64,000 nt of DNA from Telmatospirillum sp. (GTDB lineage: Bacteria; Pseudomonadota; Alphaproteobacteria; Rhodospirillales; Magnetospirillaceae): assembly GCA_009712185.1 (NCBI GenBank), contig WASQ01000036.1, positions 78,390 to 142,389 of the forward strand, given 5' to 3'. How positions within the stretch are numbered: the stretch's first letter is position 1; every line of letters starts with the position of its first letter. The translations under genes were made by a program, and so were the position numbers. Shown here piece by piece: positions 51,529 to 59,327 of the stretch. Below the pieces are notes generated by a model. It saw nothing but the letters and a program-made list of their open reading frames with translations, ran no database searches and was not told the origin of the DNA.

Positions 51529-52878
51529 TCAGGCCACCGGCTCGGGTGCCTTGACGGTCATGTCGCCCAGATAGCGATGCCACAGATGATCGGGATCGCT
51601 CTCAACCGCCGTGACGATCTCGCGCATCCGGTCCAAGACCTCGAAGCGCTCTGCGCGGTAAACATCGCCTTGAAGAAGCTGCAAAATATCAAGGCGATAG
51701 CGGGGATCCTGAACAAACGCAGTGAACAGGATGTTGAGGCGGTAATAGAGCGTGATGAATTCGTACCAGTTCTTGACGCCGTTGCGGATCATCTCCTTGT
51801 AGTGAGAGAAGCGTTCGGCGCGGAAATCGTTGGCCTTGACCGCCGGTACGATATCCATGCTGGCGATTCTGGCGCTGTTCAACGCGACGCTGACGCCACT
51901 TGAGAAAATGGGGTCGACGAAGCGGGCGGCGTCGCCGATCAGCACGAAGCCGTCGCCGCAAACTTCCTTCATGCTGTAGCTGTAGTCGGCCTCGGACTTC
52001 AGTGGGCGGAGTTGCTTCGACGCTTTGAGGGCATCATGGATATTGGGGCGGGTCTTCAGCGTCTCCCAGAAGAACTCTTCCAGCGATGACTTGGAATTGA
52101 CGTAGTTCTTTTTCTGAGTGACGACGCCGATGCTGGTGATGGTATCGGTAATGGGAATCTGCCAGACCCAGGTGTTTGTCACCGGCAGGAAGTGAATGAA
52201 AATGTAGTCCAGTTTCTTCGGGTTTTCGGTTGCGGCCCGGCGGTCGTAACCGTCAAACCAGGTATGGATGGCGAACTGATTGAAAACCGGATCGGTTTCG
52301 CGCAGGTCGAACTGCCGTCCCAGCATGGTGTGGCGGCCACTGGCATCCACGACCATCTTCGTCTTCAGCTCAACGGTCTGGTTGCCCAGCTTGACATGCA
52401 GCCGGACGTCTCCCGGAGCCTTGATGTCCACATTGCGAACCGTTACGCCCTGATAGGCCTGCGCGCCCAGCTCAACGGCATGTTCGAGGAGGATCCGGTC
52501 GAATTTGCCGCGATCGACATGGAAGGTATAATCCCGGTCCACGCCGGTCTGGGACCGTTCGTTGAACATGATCTCGGCGGACCGGAAATCATGGTCCAGT
52601 CCCTGGAATCCCATTTTGTCGACCGGCCCGGATTCTGCCGAGGTCCAGGCGGCGCCGAACTTTCTGGGAAATCCAGCGGCCTCGATTTTTTCCATTGCTC
52701 CGATTTCAAGCAGCACCGGTGTGGTGGCCGGGACCAGCGATTCGCCCACATGGGCCCTTTCGAAAATTTCCCGCTCGAAAATGGCGCAGCTCACCCCCGC
52801 CTTGGCGAGGTAGGACGCCATGGTGGATCCGGCCGGTCCGCCGCCGATGATGCCGACATCAAAATCATAGTCAGTCAT
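51529..52878 (-). CDS. pltA: FAD-dependent pyrrolyl-PCP halogenase (PltA-like)
   Basis: 449 aa; GIIGGGPAGSTMASYLAKAG, GESLVPATTPVLLEIG, NTWVWQIPITD (WxWxIP), GDAARFVDPIFSSGVSVALNS. Confidence 0.92.
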   Translation of the reverse strand: MTDYDFDVGIIGGGPAGSTMASYLAKAGVSCAIFEREIFERAHVGESLVPATTPVLLEIGAMEKIEAAGFPRKFGAAWTSAESGPVDKMGFQGLDHDFRSAEIMFNERSQTGVDRDYTFHVDRGKFDRILLEHAVELGAQAYQGVTVRNVDIKAPGDVRLHVKLGNQTVELKTKMVVDASGRHTMLGRQFDLRETDPVFNQFAIHTWFDGYDRRAATENPKKLDYIFIHFLPVTNTWVWQIPITDTITSIGVVTQKKNYVNSKSSLEEFFWETLKTRPNIHDALKASKQLRPLKSEADYSYSMKEVCGDGFVLIGDAARFVDPIFSSGVSVALNSARIASMDIVPAVKANDFRAERFSHYKEMIRNGVKNWYEFITLYYRLNILFTAFVQDPRYRLDILQLLQGDVYRAERFEVLDRMREIVTAVESDPDHLWHRYLGDMTVKAPEPVA

Positions 52879-53044
52879 GATGCAATCTCCGGTTGTATTT
52901 TGGCGTGCAACCCTTCCACTCGCTCCGGCTTGGTCCGGCCGGGAAGGTCACCGCGCCCTGGTCAGGAACAGACAACGGGATTCAGGCGGATGGTCGTTGA
53001 GGCCATTCGTCAGAGTCTCGTTTCGGGATGGTTCGGAGTGGGGC

Positions 53045-53296
53045 CTACGCTTGCAACGAACGGACAAGGGCGACAATCGAGGAAAGATCCTTGAAGTGCT
53101 TTCCTGTAATCGCCGAGGGTGGAATCGTAATTCCAACCTCTTCACGGACAAAAACCATCAGCTTGGCAATGTTCATTGAATTGAGCACGCCCCATTCCAG
53201 CAACGGAGTATCGGGCTTCAGATCTGAATTTGCCGACTGAAGCAGGTCATTGACGATGTAGGTCTGAATTTTGTTTTGCAGGATTTCAGTTTCCAT
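53045..53296 (-). CDS. pltL: Peptidyl carrier protein (PltL-like)
   Basis: 83 aa; DTPLLEWGVLNSMNIAKLMVFVREEVGITIPPSAITGKHFKDL carrier motif with Ser in LNSMNI. Confidence 0.9.
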   Translation of the reverse strand: METEILQNKIQTYIVNDLLQSANSDLKPDTPLLEWGVLNSMNIAKLMVFVREEVGITIPPSAITGKHFKDLSSIVALVRSLQA

Positions 53297-53602
53297 GATG
53301 AATACCCTTTCACGAAGTCTGTTGTCGTCAGCCGTTTACCGATGGCGCTCCGTACCGGACCTTTTTCAGGTCCGTTTCACGCCCGGATCCCGGCTCCTCC
53401 CCGCCGGTTGGTCCGCGGCGGGAAAGGTTGGCGTCCCCTTCCCTGGTCATCGGCTTTGGTTTCGATGGCCTGAAGGGAAATGCGAATGAAAACGGATTTA
53501 ATTCACTGTTTTGTAATGTAATTTTTTATATGAACCTAAAAACGATCTGGAAATAGAAGTTTTAAAATTTACAACACCACTCTACCGTTAATAACCACTT
53601 TG

Positions 53603-53637
53603 TCAAATTAGAATTTAAAATTAGTATTTAAAATTGA
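53603..53637. promoter_or_regulatory. Candidate TetR operators between pltL and copy-2 tetR
   Basis: tcaaattagaatttaa (53603-53618, 13/16) and tagtatttaaaattga (53622-53637, 12/16) to TCAAATTTAAATTTGA. Confidence 0.55.
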
Positions 53638-53659
53638 CTGCCAGGACAAAAGCGATAGT

Positions 53660-54361
53660 ATGAAGGGCATGTCGACCAAATCCCTTCCTTCTCAACCGCT
53701 TCGCCGTCACCGCCGTTCCCGCGCGATGGACGAAGGCGGCACCCGGACCCTTCTCCTGGAGGCGGCCGGAACGGTTTTCGCGGAATGCGGTTTCGACCGC
53801 GCCACCGGGCGGGCCATCTGTGACCGGGCCTCGGTGAACCCGGCCGCGATCAACTACCATTTCGGCGGAATGGAGGAACTTTATCTCGCCGTTCTGATAG
53901 AGGCGCACCAACGGCTGGTGACCGAGGAAACGCTGTCGGAAGTGGCCGCAGCCGCCTTTCCTCCGACCGACAAGCTGCGCATCGTGATCAGTTATTTCGT
54001 GCGAGCCGCCTTCGGCGCCGGGGACAACGCATGGGCGTTCCGGGTCCTCGGCCGGGAGATCATCATGCCGACCCCGATGTTCGAGGCATTGCGCGTGCGC
54101 GAGATCATGCCGAAGATCGGACATGTCCGTCAGATCGTCGCCCAGCTCATGGAGCTCCCCGAGGACCATCCCGCGGTGACGCGTAGCTTTGTCAGCACGA
54201 TGGCCCCCTGCATGATGATGCTGATTGCCGATCATGAGATTTTCGGGAATCTGTTTCCCCGGATCGCGGGGGGAGCCGGAGACGGGCTGGATCCGCTGAT
54301 CGATCACCTCCTGCGGTTCGCACTTGCCGGTCTGGAGGTCGCGAAACGGGCGGCGATGTGA
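53660..54361 (+). CDS. TetR family regulator, PltH/PltZ-like (copy 2)
   Basis: Same HTH stretch as copy 1 (FDRATGRAICDRASVNPAAINYHFGGME) and similar ligand domain (GREIIMPTPMFEALRVREIMPKIGHVRQIVA). Confidence 0.88.
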   Translation: MKGMSTKSLPSQPLRRHRRSRAMDEGGTRTLLLEAAGTVFAECGFDRATGRAICDRASVNPAAINYHFGGMEELYLAVLIEAHQRLVTEETLSEVAAAAFPPTDKLRIVISYFVRAAFGAGDNAWAFRVLGREIIMPTPMFEALRVREIMPKIGHVRQIVAQLMELPEDHPAVTRSFVSTMAPCMMMLIADHEIFGNLFPRIAGGAGDGLDPLIDHLLRFALAGLEVAKRAAM

Positions 54362-54459
54362 CCGCTGCCTCCGGTCCCGGCCCGGTTTCTCCGGTGGCTC
54401 TTGCGGGGTGATCAAGGGGTTTCCGCCCGGAATGCGGAAGCGGACGGTTTTGAGGAGCA

Positions 54460-55713
54460 TCATGCGTCCTCCGGAATGGATTTACCGTACCCCTTGACCA
54501 GCAGCATCCGGGTCAGCGGCATGGCGAGCGCCGTGGTGACCAGGGCCATCGCGATCAGCACGGAAAACATGGCATTTGAGATCAATCCGGCGGCCAGGAA
54601 GATGGACAGGACGGCCAGTTCCATCATCCCCTTGGCCTGCATAACCGCGCCAAGGGCCAGGCTGTCGCGCCAGGACATCCCGATCCGCCGGGCCGGGAGG
54701 GTCGTTCCGGCAAATTTTCCGGCAATCGCGGCGACCGTCGTGACGACGAAGATATCCCCGAACCCCGGTGCCGAAAAATCAAGAGAGACCTTGAGGCCGA
54801 CGGAAATGAAAAAGAAGGGGGTCAGCAGCAACACGGTGACATGCTCGATCCGGTCCAGAACCGCCGCGCGGACGTGATCCGGCAAGATTGCGCCGGCGAC
54901 GAAAGCACCCAGCAGGTAGTGCAATCCAAGGAATTCGGTGGCACCGGCCGAAGCCAGTGCAAAGGCCACGACGCCGACCAGAATGCCATTGCGGCTGGTC
55001 TCGTCGTCGCGGTCGGGAAACAGGCGCCGCAACAGCGGTCGCGCGCCGCAGAACATCGTTACAAGGTAGAGCGCGCCGAACAGCAGAATGACGAGCGGGG
55101 AGTTGCTGGCTCCCTCACGACTGCCGGTTCCGGCCAGGGCGCCGCTGACCAGCAGCCAAAGCACGGCATCGTTGATCGCGGCCAACCCGAGACTCCACTG
55201 ACCGACGGGGAGGCGGATCAGATCAAGTTCCCGGAGAATGGCCCCCAGGACAGGCAAGGCGGTGACGCTTAACGCCACAGCCGTGCAGAGAACAAAGCGC
55301 GCCTGCCCTCCCCCGCCTTGCGCGGCGAGCGGATGAACCTCGCAGATCCACAGAGCCGCCGCGGTCCCGAAGCAGAAAGGCACGAGAACGCTGCACACCC
55401 CGATCAGTGCAAGTCCGCTGTGAGCTCCCCGGTAATGTCCGAGATCGAGATGCAGTCCGGTGATCAGGGCGAAAAAGAAAATCGAGAACGACGACAGATG
55501 CGCGATCTGATCCCGGATCGGAGTGGGAAGCAGATGTTCCTGAAGTTCGGGGAGGACGAAACCCAGGCCGGAAGGGCCCAGGATAATTCCCAGCAGGATC
55601 TGGACGACAGCGCAGGGGATGGCGCTCTTCAACCGGCCCAGATGCCAGATCGCATAAGGCAGAACCACGATGCAGAACAGATTGAAGAGGGACAAAAGAT
55701 CATGCGACATCAA
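54460..55713 (-). CDS. CPA2-type cation/proton antiporter (Kef/NhaS-like)
   Basis: Multi-TM; GIILGPSGLG, ALSVTALPVLGAILREL, AAINDAVLWLLVS, LGAFVAGAILPD, FISVGLKV. Confidence 0.85.
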   Translation of the reverse strand: MMSHDLLSLFNLFCIVVLPYAIWHLGRLKSAIPCAVVQILLGIILGPSGLGFVLPELQEHLLPTPIRDQIAHLSSFSIFFFALITGLHLDLGHYRGAHSGLALIGVCSVLVPFCFGTAAALWICEVHPLAAQGGGGQARFVLCTAVALSVTALPVLGAILRELDLIRLPVGQWSLGLAAINDAVLWLLVSGALAGTGSREGASNSPLVILLFGALYLVTMFCGARPLLRRLFPDRDDETSRNGILVGVVAFALASAGATEFLGLHYLLGAFVAGAILPDHVRAAVLDRIEHVTVLLLTPFFFISVGLKVSLDFSAPGFGDIFVVTTVAAIAGKFAGTTLPARRIGMSWRDSLALGAVMQAKGMMELAVLSIFLAAGLISNAMFSVLIAMALVTTALAMPLTRMLLVKGYGKSIPEDA

Positions 55714-55935
55714 TGAACCTCATCTCAATCGGGGGTGCCGGTCGGAAGATCTGCCCGAACTTAGTCTGTTCGGGATCGGCGTTTGATATCAGGCTGTCTC
55801 TTGCATCGGTCGTTCCTGAAAAAGCTTGATTCAGGCCACAAATAGCGCGATTTGCCGTTTACCAGGGGGAACCGCGAGGACCCTGGAGCCACGGGATAAC
55901 CTGTATGGCGGTATATATTGCCGGTTGCAAACGAG

Positions 55936-55951
55936 TCAAATTTAAATTTGA
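55936..55951. promoter_or_regulatory. Perfect 16-bp palindrome tcaaatttaaatttga, candidate TetR operator
   Basis: Self-complementary sequence; near-identical to sites at 24490 and 53603; about 220 bp upstream of the antiporter ORF. Confidence 0.6.
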
Positions 55952-56236
55952 AATACAACTTTTATTCATAGCGGGGCGACATCGTTATGACCGCGCACAT
56001 ATGCCCTAGGTCCCGACAGGTCGCAGGGGATGGGAGCAGCGGTCCAATGGTCCTAGGCCCATTGCCGGAAACCGGAGAAAATTGCGAAAGGGAACGGGGG
56101 ATGTCTGATCGCGTTCCAAATGAAAAATGCCGCATATTTTTAGCGGCTTATCCGGCCGGCTCCGGCTGATCCAGGGCTGGTGGATCCTCCCTCACGAACC
56201 TGTTGACCGCCCCGTTGATGTTTCCACCATGTTCTC

Positions 56237-56458
56237 ATGGTGTGCCGATGGAAACATGGTCGCCCGCTATCCCGAGCCGGTTTCGTCAAGGTGGACGAAA
56301 CGGAAATTGCATACCGCGCCAAGGACGATCCGGTGGACGGTGGGCAAGGCCGCGGCCATACCGGCAAGTTGCTGGTGACAGGGGCCATGAGCTTTCCGAC
56401 GACGGGCACACCCCCGCTCTGTCCGTATCCGTCACGCTTCATGTCAGGACTTTATTGA
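56237..56458 (+). pseudogene. IS1595-like (ISXO2-type) transposase remnant
   Basis: GFVKVDETEIAYRAKDDPVDGGQGRGHTGKLLVTGAMSF resembles the IS1595 DDE core (VEVDET...KDDP..GGQGR.H.GK.LV.GA); no full-length ORF. Confidence 0.6.
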
Positions 56459-56515
56459 CTTACATGCGTGAAGGGATGCCGTTAGTCCTTCCCTTTGAGG
56501 GTGAGCACGGGGCAT

Positions 56516-56815
56516 ATGACGAAGCAACTCTGGCTGTTTCCGATCCTTTGCACCGGGCTTTTTGGGTGCGGCACGTCCATCTATTCCGACCCGATCGGCC
56601 CAGGCGAATTCAGCATTAGGGGAATTTCTCCCGGTGGCATGTGAGGCGAATTCGTCGACACAACGCCATCGTCAGAGGCGGCGAAGGAGGAAGCAGAAAA
56701 TCGCTGCCCCGCCGGGTATGACAAGACGGACGAGATGTCAGGGGCTTTCTTTGAAGGCAAATTCATCGAGTGGCGCATCCGATGCCGCGTCCAATATCTG
56801 GGCCACATTCACTAG
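56516..56815 (+). pseudogene. Small lipoprotein ORF interrupted by one in-frame TGA (56642-56644)
   Basis: MTKQLWLFPILCTGLFGCGTSIYSDPIGPGEFSIRGISPGGM*GEFVDTTPSSEAAKEEAENRCPAGYDKTDEMSGAFFEGKFIEWRIRCRVQYLGHIH*. Confidence 0.6.
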
Positions 56816-57554
56816 CTAAGAAGCGGTCTGAGCCTCATCTGACTTGGAGCGCTCCATTTTGAAATACCAGAACCAAGGAGATAAACCACTATTTACATAA
56901 TAAAAAAGATTGAAATTTATCTATGTTATGATGAAAAATATTCTTAATTTAATATTAATATTATAAAATTTCCAAAAAATGTATGATTAAATTGTATCAA
57001 GCTATTTTTTGTCAACAATATTATAATATTTATGTATAATTGTCCGATGGCCGTTCGTAAAAATTCTCATAATATCGTGATGTTTCGGGCTGGACCGGTC
57101 TTTCAGTTCTGAATTGGTCTGTTGCCGTCCTGGTTTGTATTCTCGATTGAGGGTTCTATGTCCGGTATCGCACCTTGGGCGCCGTAACGCGGTGTTCGGA
57201 CGCGGGGCGGCTGTCCTTTTTTCCGGTCGGACGATCGAAGTGGGTCCCCGTTCCCAGCCTGCGATGCCCGTTCTACCCAGAGTTCCAGAAACCGGTTTTC
57301 CAAGAGTTCCAGGCCTATAACCCCAGGTCGAATAGTGTTTGTTCCGCAAGGAATGGCGCCGGGACAGGCTTCATCCGGCCTAATCCAACCCAAAGAAGTT
57401 GGCGTACTTACGCTAAACCATCTATGGGATGGAATTGCGCCCATAGGTAGATATTGCCTAGTAGAAAAAGTATTGTGCGTAACCAATTTTAAAGACTTTC
57501 GGCGTCATGATGCGCCTCAGTTGATCGTAATATGAGCCCAGAACGGGGGGTCGT

Positions 57555-58379
57555 ATGCCAGTTATCTCGACGAATAACGCAGCTAACTCTGCGTTGAATT
57601 ATCTGAATCAGAACTCCTCGCACGAGACCAATCTCCTGTCCAAACTGGCATCGGGATCACGGATCGTGCAGGCGTCGGACGACGCTGCCGGACTTGCCAT
57701 CGGCACGCAGTTGACCGCCAGCGCCGTGGTCTATGAGCAGGATCAGACCAACGTGCAACAGGGCACGGCCATCCTGCAGTCGACCGACGGTGCCCTGGCG
57801 CAGATCAGCAATGTGCTGCAGCGCATGATGGCGCTGGCGACCGAGGCCGCGTCCGGTCAGGTCACCAACAGCCAGCGCAGCCAGGACATCAATACGGAAT
57901 ACACGCAGCTCAAGAGCGAGATCACCAGCATCGTCGGCAGCACGACTTATGCCGGTCAGACCCTGTTGTCAGGCTCGTTCCTGTCCAATGTGAAGTTCCT
58001 GGTCGGCACCCTGTCCACCAACTTCATCACCATTTCGGTGGCCTCCATCTCCGTGAGCACCCTGCTGGGGACATCCTCCACGGTCAGCACGGCCGCCACC
58101 GCGCTTACTGCGATCAACAAGATCAATTCGGCCATCAATACGGTGACCCAGAGCCGCGCCAAGATCGGCGCCTACGAATCGCAGTTCAGTTTCAGCAGCC
58201 AGGATATCTCCACCAACATCCAGAACATCACCTCGGCCGCCTCGGTGATCATGGATGCCGACGTTGCGCAGGTGAAGTCGACCCTGTCGGCCACGGACGT
58301 GAAGACCCAGGCATCGGTCGCCGCCTTGACGCAGGCATCCCAGTTGCCACAGGAACTGCTCCGGCTGCTGCAGTCGTAA
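57555..58379 (+). CDS. Flagellin (short, 274 aa)
   Basis: NNAANSALNYLNQNSSHETNLLSKLASGSRIVQASDDAAGLAIGTQL flagellin N-domain and C-terminal helices. Confidence 0.93.
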   Translation: MPVISTNNAANSALNYLNQNSSHETNLLSKLASGSRIVQASDDAAGLAIGTQLTASAVVYEQDQTNVQQGTAILQSTDGALAQISNVLQRMMALATEAASGQVTNSQRSQDINTEYTQLKSEITSIVGSTTYAGQTLLSGSFLSNVKFLVGTLSTNFITISVASISVSTLLGTSSTVSTAATALTAINKINSAINTVTQSRAKIGAYESQFSFSSQDISTNIQNITSAASVIMDADVAQVKSTLSATDVKTQASVAALTQASQLPQELLRLLQS

Positions 58380-58428
58380 CGGGGCGGGTCGGCCTTCCCC
58401 CCCCCGCCGACCGCCTGAGCCATTTCAG

Positions 58429-58460
58429 CGGCCCGTCCCTCGACGGGCCGTCTTTCTTTT
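58429..58460 (+). terminator. Rho-independent terminator downstream of flagellin
   Basis: cggcccgtc-cctc-gacgggccg followed by tctttctttt. Confidence 0.9.
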
Positions 58461-58551
58461 ACCAACTGGTATGAAATCGTTTACCGCCGGGCGTCCGGCC
58501 GGATGAGGGATGCGCTGACCGGCTCCGATCTGCACGGGTTAACGCGCGCCC

Positions 58552-59307
58552 CTAAAAAAGTCCCCGGCCATCCCATAGCAGCTTGAGGCCGACAGCGATC
58601 AACAGCACATAGATCAGGGTGAAAAAGCGTTCGGCCGGAACCTTGCGGACAAGAATGACGCCGGCCCAGGTCGACGCAATGGCCAGGGGAAAGAGGGCGA
58701 ATGACGTCATCAGGCTGCCACGGTCAAGCTGGCCCAGAGCAATGAAAAAGGGAAGCTTGACCCAGTTCATGATGGCGAAGAACAGGATACCGGTGCCGAC
58801 AAACAGCTCCTTCGGCAGTCGCTGGGGGATCACATAAACCTGAAACGGAGGGGCGCCGGCGTTGGCGATCATGCTGGTAAATCCCGATATCCCGCCCCAC
58901 AGCAAACCGGCGGGAATGCCGGCGCGTACCGCCGTGCGCCCCCCTCCCCGGCGTTCGATCAGAAGCCGGCGTCCGCCGAACGTGACAGAGATCACCCCGA
59001 CGGCAAAGGCGATGGCGGCATCCGAGACCCTGGCCGCGAACACATATCCCAAAACGATTCCGATTATCGCCCCGGGCAAGAGAATCGCCATGTTCCGGCG
59101 ATCCCATTCCCGACGGTAGACCCAGACACCGACGGCATCCTGGACGATCAGGATGGGGAGAATGATGGACGCGCCATGGATCGGCGGAATCACCAAGGCC
59201 AAAAGCGGCATGGAGAGCATGCCAAATCCGGTAAATCCGCCTTTTGACAGTCCTAACAGGATCACCGCCGGAACGGCGACAGCATAAAACATCGGATCGG
59301 AAATCAT
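58552..59307 (-). CDS. Sulfite exporter TauE/SafE family permease
   Basis: LLGLSKGGFTGFGMLSMPLLAL, GGISGFTSMIANAGAPPFQVYVIPQRLPKELFVGT. Confidence 0.9.
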   Translation of the reverse strand: MISDPMFYAVAVPAVILLGLSKGGFTGFGMLSMPLLALVIPPIHGASIILPILIVQDAVGVWVYRREWDRRNMAILLPGAIIGIVLGYVFAARVSDAAIAFAVGVISVTFGGRRLLIERRGGGRTAVRAGIPAGLLWGGISGFTSMIANAGAPPFQVYVIPQRLPKELFVGTGILFFAIMNWVKLPFFIALGQLDRGSLMTSFALFPLAIASTWAGVILVRKVPAERFFTLIYVLLIAVGLKLLWDGRGLF

Positions 59308-59327
59308 GGGGTGGTCCCTGAAAGGTC

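Noticed and set aside
46627-51903. Multiple 400-530 aa plus-strand ORFs opposite the PltB-like PKS
   Set aside because: Mirror frames of the PKS coding strand; no independent start signals or motifs.
57002-57486. Minus-strand ORFs of 115 and 127 aa upstream of flagellin
   Set aside because: No recognisable motifs, overlap each other in different frames, extend into the AT-rich island; not supported as genes.
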